From Trabulsiella odontotermitis (GTDB lineage: Bacteria; Pseudomonadota; Gammaproteobacteria; Enterobacterales; Enterobacteriaceae), in NCBI RefSeq assembly GCF_030053895.1, contig NZ_CP125781.1, positions 2,046,001 to 2,110,000 on the forward strand: a stretch of DNA of 64,000 bases, written 5' to 3'. The position numbers and the translations under genes were made by a program. Positions within the stretch are counted from its first letter, which is position 1. Every line of letters starts with the position of its first letter. The notes under the pieces are model-generated. The model did no database searches. It was not told the DNA's origin and saw nothing but the letters and a program-made list of their open reading frames with translations. Positions 28,701 to 35,792 of the stretch are shown in pieces.

Positions 28701-28812
28701 CAGGGAGTGTTGACGTCGCCAGTATGGCGCTTACCATCAGCGCAATTTTACCTGGTTTAAACCAGACGTTTTTCTTGGGTGAATTCATAAGTAATACAAC
28801 TCTATTTAGCAT
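25768..28812 (-). CDS. Type V autotransporter, pertactin-like passenger
   Basis: A secreted adhesin-type protein of 1014 residues (1006 from the second ATG at 28788). The N-terminus has a basic stretch, KKNVWFKPGK, and a hydrophobic core ending in STLPVSAES, a Sec signal. The passenger (about 33-645) is rich in Thr, Asn, Gly and beta-strand repeats, and ends in an autochaperone-like section around residues 560-640. A linker at about 650-690 is built from DPVDP-type and QKP repeats. The last 265 residues form the beta-barrel and end in Phe (LGLKYAF). I cannot assign it to a named adhesin. A winged-helix regulator lies upstream on the same strand, and the locus sits in the acquired segment next to icd. 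Confidence 0.9.
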   Translation of the reverse strand: MLNRVVLLMNSPKKNVWFKPGKIALMVSAILATSTLPVSAESLKVVINDSTPAADRQVDINDSIDMAFISMSADGMIRMKDNITINAEGIYQYDGNTNLSATRFAHLTAGTFDLGSGVTINYFPTSSWSNNFYSVLKFAGTSRATAENLTLSLGILEEAPSSAITVDDTASLTLTGTTTINNGGISTYGDAVLNVENLNLVYTPTFDKIVTSHSAGLTLGGKEANFTGDVNILLTGTSSYTDAISATDAFNFLGKTTITIINNSPSVSTAPRGVFLLDTHATLPDPATAGPGKRYFKDLAITILNSLPNGFTDGVLYTGRAEGSSDLTIDNLDIKLTGNGTVRGVYLWDYLNEGRTKNLIKNATIQMKGSDTAMLRGFFSTNILVDGSEQWDSDTVVGNINIQTEGGKTAYLLHQADARFTGDVTLGSQLSYDSVADKLYSVYGSYAGTTDITNHNKLVAWGTMLAKGNHTIDIVSGDNSYIYGDTQTADQGTINLALNGSNSRWDMVADSTLTTLSLKDATLNFMPASAQSRKLTRDAVAFKTLTVNGDYQGDNGNIVMNTQLGDDSSPTDRLLISGNTSGTTNVKVLNAGGAGGLTTDGIELISVGGDSDGEFKQNGRIIAGAYDYTLQRGEGQNVKNWYLSSALSPEDPVDPIDPVDPVDPVDPQDPADPVVPQKPVTPQKPTQPKEHAVRPEAGLYAMNLQAANNLFTTRLHDRLGETHYVDALTGETAVTSMWLRNVGGHTRQKDSSGQLNMQSNRYVMQLGGDIAQWSSDNADRYHLGVMAGYANQKSRTVNHRNGNRADGSISGYSVGVYGTWLQDNDTLEGAYVDSWAQYNWFDNTVSGHGVESEAYDSDGFTASVESGYTWKLADLSERNSLYIQPKAQITWMGVKADPHKEANGTRVEGNGDGNIQTRVGVRLYGHGHNQLDDGKGRTFQPFVEANWIHNSKDFGVSLNGEQVELAGARNIGELKAGVEGQLTKNVALWGNVGQQIGDKGYSDTQGMLGLKYAF

Positions 28813-29176
28813 GACATTGTAAGTTAAGGAGCCATTCCCGGTTCCATGTGTGCTACTTAAATTTAATGTGGTGCGTATTAATTACGCCGAGAGGGATTTA
28901 CCAAAGCGACCTGGCGGTAATGCGATAAATAAAAATAGTGGGTTTAGTCAGTACACTTCCCTGTGTATATCCTTCCGTTACGGATATTTTATTCGCCAGC
29001 GCCTGCGCATAACAAATGAAATACTCTTAGTAATGCAGTGCGGTGAAACAGGTTTTTAAATAAGGGTATTTAAAGAGAAGCTGCTGCTTTTGAATGGCTT
29101 GCTGGTTTTTCGTTCTGTTTTCCTGGCGGAAGTTGAGGTTTTCAGGAGATTAAATAAGGAAAATAAGAGACAAGAA
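28813..29176. other. Long AT-rich leader upstream of the autotransporter
   Basis: About 360 AT-rich bases without a believable gene; a 69-residue plus-strand frame at 28850-29059 has no ribosome site. A nested palindrome at 28968-28988 (ATATCC and GGATAT arms around CCGTTACGG) may be a regulatory site or mRNA structure. The autotransporter promoter should lie here on the minus strand, but no clear -35/-10 pair stood out. Confidence 0.4.
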
Positions 29177-29219
29177 CACGAGCGCTATACCTGTTGTCAG
29201 GCATGACATAGCGCTCGTG
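29177..29219 (-). terminator. Twelve-base perfect hairpin after the winged-helix gene
   Basis: Perfect 12-base arms CACGAGCGCTAT and ATAGCGCTCGTG enclose 19 bases that hold a further CCTG/CAGG stem. On the minus strand it is followed by TTCTTGTCTCTTATTTTC, moderately U-rich. Probably the terminator of the regulator gene; an attenuator or operator role is possible. Confidence 0.55.
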
Positions 29220-29288
29220 GCAGAGGATGAGTTAATGCTGACAGTACCGGACTTGCAGGCAGGGTACGATCCCCATCGCCAGCAGCCA

Positions 29289-29813
29289 CTATCTGAAACT
29301 CTGCTGACCTAATACACTCAAGGACGTCATGAATTTCTCGATACTGGAAAATAGCAATGCGCCAATATTCACGTTCAACTTCTCCGAGCCAGAAATACGC
29401 GCCGGGATTGACGGCAACTGAATATCCTGCCCACGGATGATGATATCAGCGACCACAGGCTGAACATCGCTGATGTTCACTTTATTTACCACAGCATCAA
29501 AATGGATGCGGAATCCTCTTCTGGGAATGGTATTGATAAGTTTATCCCCATCAGGGATCATTTCCTTAAGCGCGCGGCGAATAAGAGAAATATTCTGATA
29601 CAGCGTATTCGGGGTGGTATTTGCCCCTCGTTCTTCCCAGACCTTCTGGTATAATTCAGCATGAGTAACAATTTTCCCGTGCTGCTCCAGCATCAGTTCG
29701 AGACATCTTGCCGCCGGATACGTCAGCTTTGTCGCAACGCCGGAACCTTTCAGAACCAGCTGGTTTTGCCCCGCGCGGAAATCAATACAGTTATTAATTA
29801 CATATAACATCAT
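29289..29813 (-). CDS. Winged-helix (CadC/ToxR-type DNA-binding) regulator without membrane segment
   Basis: A 174-residue protein with an OmpR/ToxR-like winged-helix domain at about residues 10-105. Visible features are TYPAARCLELMLEQHGKIVTHAELYQKVWEERG, read in parts, then NTLYQNISLIRRAL and the wing INTIPRRGFRI. The following 65 residues have no membrane segment, unlike CadC or ToxR. The frame also allows ATG 29834; 29813 is chosen for AGG five bases upstream. It begins close to the pirin stop, so the two are likely co-transcribed, and the autotransporter lies downstream on the same strand. A role in autotransporter control is inference. Confidence 0.75.
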   Translation of the reverse strand: MMLYVINNCIDFRAGQNQLVLKGSGVATKLTYPAARCLELMLEQHGKIVTHAELYQKVWEERGANTTPNTLYQNISLIRRALKEMIPDGDKLINTIPRRGFRIHFDAVVNKVNISDVQPVVADIIIRGQDIQLPSIPARISGSEKLNVNIGALLFSSIEKFMTSLSVLGQQSFR

Positions 29814-29836
29814 GGTACCTGTTTCTCGTATCATTC

Positions 29837-30574
29837 TCAGACGCCGGATTCTGGCATTTCAATGACAATAAAATGGCTGTGCTCTGTTGTTGCCCGCAAT
29901 GTCAGCGTGGCCGGGCCGCGGATTTCCAGTGAATCGCGTTCATTCAGAGTATCGATCTCATTAACCGTCAGGCTTCCTTCAACGTTGTTGATATATGCCT
30001 GGCGTCCTGCTTTCAGTTCAAACGTCACGTTATGATCATTCACCAGTTCACTGGCGTACATGTTCACATCCTGATTCAGTAACAGTGGTGCATTGCCATT
30101 GTTGATACTGCCCACAATATGCAATAGCGTATTCAGCCGATCCCCGGCGGTGAACTTATGATTGCTGTAACGCACCTCCAGCCCCTGGGCTGGCGGGATA
30201 ATCCAGATTTGCAGAAAGCGACACCAGTCATCGTCATTATTCAGTTCCGAGTGCCAGACACCTTTTCCTGCGGTGACAGTCTGAACATGCCCGCGTTCCA
30301 GAACGTCCTCTTTGCGGGTGGCGCTGTCCCAGTGCGTCAGTTTGCCATCAATGATGTAGCTGACAATTTCCATATCCTTATGCGGATGTCGGTTAAACCC
30401 ATGATGAGGTTTAACATTGTCATCATTGATCACCCGCAACACACCAAAGTTCATATTGTCCGGGTCATAGTAATTCGCGAATGAAAAATGAAAAAATGTG
30501 TCTGCCGGGTGATATTCACTGGCAGGCAGATAATGCAGTGCACTTGCTTTCTTTACATGATAAAGGGTTGTCAT
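29837..30574 (-). CDS. Pirin family protein (YhhW-like)
   Basis: A bicupin protein of 245 residues of the pirin family; some members, such as E. coli YhhW, oxidise quercetin. The N-terminal cupin metal motif is visible: GFNRHPHKDMEIVSY (His-x-His and Glu) and the later TAGKGVWHSELN. The start ATG 30574 gives MTTLYHVKKASALHYL. A LysR-type gene is divergently transcribed 91 bases away and probably regulates it. The physiological substrate is unknown. Confidence 0.9.
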   Translation of the reverse strand: MTTLYHVKKASALHYLPASEYHPADTFFHFSFANYYDPDNMNFGVLRVINDDNVKPHHGFNRHPHKDMEIVSYIIDGKLTHWDSATRKEDVLERGHVQTVTAGKGVWHSELNNDDDWCRFLQIWIIPPAQGLEVRYSNHKFTAGDRLNTLLHIVGSINNGNAPLLLNQDVNMYASELVNDHNVTFELKAGRQAYINNVEGSLTVNEIDTLNERDSLEIRGPATLTLRATTEHSHFIVIEMPESGV

Positions 30575-30665
30575 TGTCCGTCTCTGGTCTACATATAATG
30601 GATGCATAATATATTTCGCTTCGTTTCCAATAAATGGGGCGGTGACTAAAACACCGTTACGTAAA

Positions 30666-31589
30666 ATGAAAGAATATGACCTGGTTTCGTTACGCAGTTT
30701 TGTTGCCGTGGTGGAAACGGGCAGTTTTTATAATGCCTCTGTTCAGATGGAAACCAGCAGTGCGTCTATCAGTCGTCGGGTCTCCTCTCTGGAAAATGCG
30801 CTTGGAGTTCATCTTCTTAACCGCACGACACGCCAGCTCGAACTGACGACCGCCGGGCAACAGTTTTTCCAGGATATCAAAGAGATACTTGAATCCTTCG
30901 AGCAGGCGGAAGAACGGCTTTCCAGCATTCAGGAAACCCTGAGCGGGGTAATACGCATAGCCGCGCCGATGACCTTTGGCATCCGAAAACTGTCGCCGTT
31001 GCTGCCGGCGTTTATGAATAAGTACCCGCAGATAATGATTCAGTTGCAGTTAGAAGACCGGATTTCTGACCTCGTGGGAGAAGGCCTTGATTTGTCGCTA
31101 AGGATTGGCGAACTCCAGGATTCAACATTGGTCAGTACGCGAATAACGGAACTTCCGCGACTGTATTGCGCCTCGCCTGAGTACCTAAAAAAATATGGTA
31201 CGCCGCAAGCGCCTTCCGATCTTAAAGGGCATCGCTGTCTTCGCTATTCGTACCTGACCGCCCGAAGCGAGTGGGGAATTACCGAGGGGGGAGAATTACC
31301 GGATATGCATTTTCCTTTATTTGCCGGAAATGGCGAAGTTTTACGGGAAGCCGCGATTCAGGGAATAGGAATAACTATGCTGCCATGGTTTATCGTCGAG
31401 AATGCTATTCATGCCGGGATTCTGGTACCGGTACTCCAGCCCTATGCGCCGCCGCCACTTCCTTTATCCATTGTTCGTCCGACACGTCGCTATACGCCGC
31501 TCAGGGTGACAACCTTGATGGAATGGTTGCGGGGGGCGTTGTTTACGACAGGAAATTATAAACCGCCAGGGAAACCCGGCGGTTTATAA
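30666..31589 (+). CDS. LysR-type transcriptional regulator
   Basis: A 307-residue LysR-type regulator. The N-terminal helix-turn-helix is typical: LVSLRSFVAVVETGSF, then SASISRRVSSLENALGVHLLNRTTRQLELT. The remainder is a periplasmic-binding-like effector domain. ATG 30666 gives the usual short N-terminus; a GTG at 30642 would add eight residues. The gene is divergent from the pirin, the classic arrangement for LysR target control. Its effector is unknown. The terminator overlaps its last codons. Confidence 0.88.
   Translation: MKEYDLVSLRSFVAVVETGSFYNASVQMETSSASISRRVSSLENALGVHLLNRTTRQLELTTAGQQFFQDIKEILESFEQAEERLSSIQETLSGVIRIAAPMTFGIRKLSPLLPAFMNKYPQIMIQLQLEDRISDLVGEGLDLSLRIGELQDSTLVSTRITELPRLYCASPEYLKKYGTPQAPSDLKGHRCLRYSYLTARSEWGITEGGELPDMHFPLFAGNGEVLREAAIQGIGITMLPWFIVENAIHAGILVPVLQPYAPPPLPLSIVRPTRRYTPLRVTTLMEWLRGALFTTGNYKPPGKPGGL
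31560..31585. terminator. Bidirectional terminator between LysR gene and hydrolase gene
   Basis: Eight-base arms AAACCGCC and GGCGGTTT (extended by AGGG/CCC pairs) with T residues on both sides. It overlaps the end of the LysR-type gene and faces the convergent hydrolase 3' end. Confidence 0.7.
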
Positions 31590-31598
31590 TTTTTACAC

Positions 31599-32384
31599 TT
31601 AACCCTTAATACTTTGCGCTGCATTGTCGATGGCATCAGCAACCGCTTTCGGTTGGGTGAGGAAGAGCACATGGCTGGCGTTCACCTCCACGACACGGGC
31701 GTTAATCCGCTCAGCTGTTTTGTGCAGTAATTTGGGATCGATCGCTTTATCCTGCGTGGCAATAATGGCCCAGCTGGGTTTACTTCTCCAGGCGGCATGC
31801 GTCACTTTGGCGTCAAAATTCGCCATATTCAGCGGGACTTGCGAATCACGTAGAAATGCCGCATCGCCATCACTCGTATCGCCGGCAAACCCTGTCTTAA
31901 ATTTTTCCAGATTAATAAAACCAAAACCATCTTTCTGCGTGTCGATGACAAATTCAGCGGGTGGAGGGATGTCCGTGAATTGTGAAGCCGTCGATTCGCC
32001 TGCATCGGGCGCCAGTGCAGAAACATAAACCAGTCCGGCGACCTTTGGATCGACACCGGCTTCGGTGATCACAGTGCCGCCATATGAATGACCCACCAGA
32101 ATCGTCGGTCCCTGCTGCCGGTCAAGAACACGTTGAGTGGCGGCCACATCATCTGACAGCGACGTCAGCGGGTTTTGCACAATAGTCACGCGGTAACCGC
32201 GTCCGGTCAGTTCGTCATACACACCGCGCCAGCCAGAACCATCAGCAAACGCGCCATGCACCAGCACGACATTACGTACGGTTTGTGTGTCGGCGATACG
32301 GTCGGCGGAAATCGCCAGGGTGGCCGTGGCAAGACCCACAGTTGCAGTAATGGCGGCCAGGAGAGCTTTTATCTTCATGGTCAT
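31599..32384 (-). CDS. Exported alpha/beta hydrolase
   Basis: A 261-residue alpha/beta-fold hydrolase with a likely Sec signal (MKIKALLAAITATVGLATATLAIS). The oxyanion loop is LVHGAFADGSGW, the nucleophile elbow GHSYGG has Ser100, and the catalytic His is in NASHVLFLTQP near the C-terminus. Such proteins are usually esterases or lactonases; the substrate is unknown. It is divergent from a MarR-family gene, and two TATCGCGATA palindromes lie between them, so it is probably the regulator's target. ATG at 32378 is an alternative start. Confidence 0.88.
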   Translation of the reverse strand: MTMKIKALLAAITATVGLATATLAISADRIADTQTVRNVVLVHGAFADGSGWRGVYDELTGRGYRVTIVQNPLTSLSDDVAATQRVLDRQQGPTILVGHSYGGTVITEAGVDPKVAGLVYVSALAPDAGESTASQFTDIPPPAEFVIDTQKDGFGFINLEKFKTGFAGDTSDGDAAFLRDSQVPLNMANFDAKVTHAAWRSKPSWAIIATQDKAIDPKLLHKTAERINARVVEVNASHVLFLTQPKAVADAIDNAAQSIKG

Positions 32385-32408
32385 AATCCTCGGTTATTCG
32401 CAATAACA

Positions 32409-32475
32409 TTTATCGCGATAAATAAAAACTAGGGCGATCTTTGCACAATGTCAAGCGATAAAAATTATCGCGATA
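32409..32475. promoter_or_regulatory. Two TATCGCGATA palindromes between hydrolase and MarR genes
   Basis: The perfect palindrome TATCGCGATA occurs at 32411-32420 (within TTTATCGCGATAAA) and again at 32466-32475, 55 bases apart centre to centre. They flank the divergent promoter region. Likely operators of the adjacent MarR-family regulator. Confidence 0.7.
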
Positions 32476-32519
32476 GTTATTGTTGTGATATGATCGAAAG
32501 TGATGACCAGGAGTGAAAG

Positions 32520-32999
32520 ATGACCACATTAAAAACAAACAAGAATGTTCCCCCTCCGCCCCTTGATGACCAGTTGTGCTATGCCGTGTATTCGGCGGGG
32601 ATCGCGATTCAAAGGATCTACAAACCGTTGCTGGATGGAATGGGGCTGACGTACCCCCAGTATCTGGTACTGAATGTGTTGTGGCGGGAAGATAAGCAGA
32701 CCGTCGGCAAAATCGCCCAAAAACTGGCGCTGGAACCCAGCACGCTGACGCCGCTCCTTAAACGACTCGAAGTTGCGGGTTTTCTTCACAGGACGCGAAA
32801 CCCGGACAACGAACGCCAGGTGGTGATCGCCCTGACAGAGCAGGGACGGCAGTTGCAGAACCGGGCGGGCTGTCTGGGTCATTCGCTGCTGGAGGCCTCC
32901 GGGCAATCACCTGAAGAACTGGCACAACTGAACAGCCAGCTCCGCCATCTGCGTGATGCGCTGTATTCACATCTGGATGACTGGGACACCCCCGAATAG
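32520..32999 (+). CDS. MarR/OhrR-family thiol-switch regulator
   Basis: A 159-residue MarR-family repressor closest to OhrR. The sensing cysteine motif LDDQLCYAVYSAG places Cys20 where OhrR has its peroxidatic Cys; a second cysteine, Cys118 (NRAGCLGHS), could be the partner of a two-Cys switch. The winged helix includes LTYPQYLVLNVLW and EPSTLTPLLKRLEVAGFLHR. A GGAG ribosome site precedes the ATG. Its neighbour is a hydrolase, not an Ohr peroxidase, so the signal may be an organic electrophile rather than hydroperoxide; this is inference. Confidence 0.88.
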   Translation: MTTLKTNKNVPPPPLDDQLCYAVYSAGIAIQRIYKPLLDGMGLTYPQYLVLNVLWREDKQTVGKIAQKLALEPSTLTPLLKRLEVAGFLHRTRNPDNERQVVIALTEQGRQLQNRAGCLGHSLLEASGQSPEELAQLNSQLRHLRDALYSHLDDWDTPE

Positions 33000-33102
33000 G
33001 CAGACTTAACGCCGAACGTCCTGATAATCAGCAGATTTTTATTTTTCCATGGCGCCGTTGATACTCAGTGCTACGCTTTTCTTGGGTATCAGGGGATATA
33101 TC

Positions 33103-33300
33103 ATGAAAAATAAAGACGAACAAACCGGGCTTGTTGGACTGGCCATTGGCGCCGCCGTGATTGGCCTGATCTCTGCGCAGAAGGCGATTAACCGGAATAC
33201 CATCGTTGAAGAACTGGTGCGACTGGGCAGACAAAATGGCGATGGTGTCGAAGACGAGGTATTCGTAAAAGCGGCGGAACTCGTCAGGAAGGGCATATGA
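33103..33300 (+). CDS. Small protein of unknown function (65 residues)
   Basis: A 65-residue frame starting MKNKDEQTGLVGLAIGAAV, with a CAGGGG ribosome site at good distance. It has one short Gly/Ala-rich hydrophobic stretch (about residues 9-23) and then a charged, probably helical tail. The hydrophobic stretch could be a membrane segment. I do not recognise a family. It stands alone between the MarR gene and the convergent DUF2239 gene. Confidence 0.6.
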   Translation: MKNKDEQTGLVGLAIGAAVIGLISAQKAINRNTIVEELVRLGRQNGDGVEDEVFVKAAELVRKGI

Positions 33301-33365
33301 ATGCCCGTATCGTCCTCTATTAATTTCTTTCCGCCGCTGATTTCTTTGCGCGCACATCGTTAGCG

Positions 33366-33944
33366 TTATTTTCCCTCGTCCTGTTTAAAAGCCAACTGCC
33401 AGGCATACTGACGAATATCCTGTGGCCAGTTCTCAATGCAGGTTTTAAAACCGGCCTCATCATCGGCAAACAATGCCCGCAGGCTGGCTTCGTATTCCGG
33501 AAAGTCGCCAGCGATTTCATACATAAACTGATATGCGCGTTCATGTCTGCGGCGTTTGTTTTCGGCCGGTTCATTCGATTTTCTGGCTTGATCGATAAGC
33601 CTGCGCAGCGTAGCGGACGCGCCGCCTGACTGGGTTGCCAGCCATTCCCAGTGGCGGGGGAGCAGGGTGACTTCCTTAGATGAGACGCCCAGCTTCGGCC
33701 TGCCGCGAGATTTGACAACGGCGGTTTCTTCGCTCTGATGACTGCCCTGCTCCGGGTAGACCGCCAGGGCGCTGGCTTCATCGCCGTGAATATGAATATC
33801 AAGGCGCTTGCCGTTACGGTCATTAAAAATGAAAACCGGCTCTTCGCTGATGCTGGCGGCCTGAATCTGTTGCAAAAGCTCGCTCAGGTTGCCGTGGGCG
33901 ATTTGTCGTTGTTGCTGAAAAGCGGTTAAGGTGACACGAGACAT
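33366..33944 (-). CDS. DUF2239 family protein
   Basis: A 192-residue soluble protein matching DUF2239, a family of unknown function. Characteristic segments are GRPKLGVSSKEVTLLPRHW near residue 80 and the charged YQFMYEIAGDFPEYEASLRAL section near 140. The central LRRLIDQARK helix resembles DNA-binding ribbon-helix-helix proteins, but this is weak. Two CCCGGG-centred palindromes lie upstream. A short-chain dehydrogenase gene is upstream on the same strand, 95 bases away. Confidence 0.85.
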   Translation of the reverse strand: MSRVTLTAFQQQRQIAHGNLSELLQQIQAASISEEPVFIFNDRNGKRLDIHIHGDEASALAVYPEQGSHQSEETAVVKSRGRPKLGVSSKEVTLLPRHWEWLATQSGGASATLRRLIDQARKSNEPAENKRRRHERAYQFMYEIAGDFPEYEASLRALFADDEAGFKTCIENWPQDIRQYAWQLAFKQDEGK

Positions 33945-33958
33945 GAGGCTAACCTTTT

Positions 33959-34020
33959 TTATCCGGGTAAAAATGGGAGCCTACGGTGTTTGCAGACCCT
34001 TGTCAATTATACCCGGGTAA
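33959..34020. promoter_or_regulatory. Two TTACCCGGGTAA-like palindromes before the DUF2239 gene
   Basis: Near-palindromes centred at 33964.5 (TTATCCGGGTAA) and 34014.5 (ATACCCGGGTAA) share the 3' extension GGGTAAAAAT and lie exactly 50 bases apart. Each has one mismatch. They probably bind a dimeric repressor of the DUF2239 gene; which regulator is unknown. Confidence 0.65.
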
Positions 34021-34039
34021 AAATATCTGACAGGCGAGG

Positions 34040-34774
34040 TTACGGCAACGCCAGCGCATCAGCCCCTGCACGAAAACGAAGTCGGTCGGAGGTGTCGTTT
34101 GCCGCCGCAAACACGGTTTCGGCGACATCGATTTCCCGCGTAAATGCCGTAGCTTTAGCAAACCCGTCAAAAACGCCACGGGCGAATGATTCATAGGCTT
34201 CCGGGATCAATCCCTGCATGCGCTGCTGACCATTAGCGGCGAAACGGGTCATCGGGCCATATCCCGGCTCAACAAGCTTAACGCGAACACCGAAATGGTT
34301 AAGTTCATGTTCCAGTGAACCGGTAAATCCTTCGATAGCCGTCTTGCTGGCAGTATAGGCTGCCACCAGCGGATACGCGGCCAGTGCGGCACTGGACGTC
34401 ACGTTGACAATCGTGCCGCTCCGGCGCGCCCGGAACTGCGGGATAACCGCCTGGCACATGGCCATGACGCCGAAAGTATTGGTTTCGAAGATGTCGCGGA
34501 CGGTGGTCATTGGCGTAACCTCAAATGCGCCAAACAACCCAATCCCGGCGTTATTCACCAGCACGTCGATGGGTCCGGCGGTTTTCAGAGTACGCGCGAT
34601 GCTGTCAGGCTCAGTGACATCCAGCGGCAGGAGCTGAAGATGTCTGGATGCGGGAAATAGTGTCGCCTGCGGTGTGCGCATGGTGGCAATGACTTTCCAG
34701 CCCTGCGCGAGGAAATAGCGGGCGGTCTCCAGGCCATAGCCGGAAGAGCAACCGGTGATCAGTACAGTTTTCAT
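34040..34774 (-). CDS. Short-chain dehydrogenase/reductase
   Basis: A classical SDR of 244 residues. The cofactor motif is TGCSSGYG (residues 8-15), NNAG is at 74-77, the catalytic Ser is in VTSSAALAAYP, and the YxxxK pair is Tyr140-Lys144. Asp/Arg usage after beta-2 (TMRTP) suggests NADP. The substrate cannot be told. It is divergent from an AraC-family gene that probably regulates it. Confidence 0.88.
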   Translation of the reverse strand: MKTVLITGCSSGYGLETARYFLAQGWKVIATMRTPQATLFPASRHLQLLPLDVTEPDSIARTLKTAGPIDVLVNNAGIGLFGAFEVTPMTTVRDIFETNTFGVMAMCQAVIPQFRARRSGTIVNVTSSAALAAYPLVAAYTASKTAIEGFTGSLEHELNHFGVRVKLVEPGYGPMTRFAANGQQRMQGLIPEAYESFARGVFDGFAKATAFTREIDVAETVFAAANDTSDRLRFRAGADALALP

Positions 34775-34825
34775 GTCAGGCTCCAGGGTGTGGGTGAACT
34801 CGGAATAAACAATAGACGCCCGTAT

Positions 34826-34852
34826 CAGGATTAACGATAATCGATCATCCTG
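34826..34852. promoter_or_regulatory. Inverted repeat in the SDR/AraC divergent promoter region
   Basis: Six-base arms CAGGAT and ATCCTG are 15 bases apart, midway between the two divergent genes. A candidate operator for the adjacent AraC-family regulator. Confidence 0.4.
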
Positions 34853-34875
34853 TTTTGTTTAGCGTGAGTCCTGAA

Positions 34876-35772
34876 ATGAGCGATCCGCTTTCAGACGTCG
34901 TTCGGCTGCTTCACCCTGGCGCTGCCTTTGCCAATATCATCAGCGGCAAGGGCAACTGGGCGGTGCGCTATTCCGAATACGGCCTGCCCAGTTTTTGCAT
35001 TATGCTGGAAGGCAGTTGCCTGCTGAAGGTTGATGGTCATGAGCCGGTGACCATCAGTGCCGGTGATTTTATCCTGTTACCCACGACGCCCGCCTTTACG
35101 CTGTCGAGCTTTGTCCCCGCGCCGCCAGTCTTTCTCGATCCGTTCCATGTCGCGAGTGAACACCGTGAGCTGCGTTATGGCGATCAGGAGGGCTCCCCGG
35201 AAATGCGGTCGCTGGGCGGCGCTTTCCTGTTCGATTGTGCCGATCCTGGCCTGCTGGTTTCCCTCCTGCCGACGGTGGTTCACGTCCGGGGATCCGCGCG
35301 TTTGTCGCAGCTGGTACAAATGGTGGCTGAGGAATCCGCAGAGCAGAAACCGGGTAGCGCGTTTATGCTTTCCCGGCTGGCAGAGCTGCTGCTGGTTGAG
35401 GCGATGCGCTCAGCGGCCACCGGTAGCGCCCCCCCGGGGTTATTACAGGGTTTAGCGGATGAACGGTTGGCCCGCGCGTTGAAACAGATGCATGCGCGCA
35501 TTGAGCATGCCTGGACTATTGATGAACTGGCGAAATTTGCCGCCTTATCTCGCTCCGTCTTCTTTGCACGCTTCACGCGCAGGGTAGGGATGGCGCCGAT
35601 GGAATACCTGCTTGCCTGGCGCATGAAAATCGCGAAAGATTTACTTCGCGGCAAAGAACTCTCCGTCGCTGCGGTTGCGGAACGGACAGGCTACGGCTCG
35701 ACAAGCGCGTTCAGCGTGGCGTTCAGCCGACATGTCGGGTTGCCGCCTGGGCGTTATGCACGATCACAATAA
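34876..35772 (+). CDS. AraC-family regulator with cupin sensor domain
   Basis: A 298-residue regulator. The N-terminal part (about 1-180) is a cupin_6-type ligand domain containing GSCLLKVDGHEPVTISAGDFILLP. The C-terminal AraC DNA-binding region has two helix-turn-helix units, WTIDELAKFAALSRSVFFARF and SVAAVAERTGYGSTSAFSVAF, ending GLPPGRYAR. The ATG at 34876 is preferred to a TTG seven codons upstream. It is divergent from the SDR gene and followed by a 2H-phosphoesterase-like gene 20 bases away, probably in the same transcript. Confidence 0.88.
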   Translation: MSDPLSDVVRLLHPGAAFANIISGKGNWAVRYSEYGLPSFCIMLEGSCLLKVDGHEPVTISAGDFILLPTTPAFTLSSFVPAPPVFLDPFHVASEHRELRYGDQEGSPEMRSLGGAFLFDCADPGLLVSLLPTVVHVRGSARLSQLVQMVAEESAEQKPGSAFMLSRLAELLLVEAMRSAATGSAPPGLLQGLADERLARALKQMHARIEHAWTIDELAKFAALSRSVFFARFTRRVGMAPMEYLLAWRMKIAKDLLRGKELSVAAVAERTGYGSTSAFSVAFSRHVGLPPGRYARSQ

Positions 35773-35792
35773 TCAGAACTGAGGGGGCTGAA

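Noticed and set aside
28850..29059. A 69-codon plus-strand frame upstream of the autotransporter
   Set aside because: No ribosome site and no likeness to any protein; it lies in the probable promoter region.
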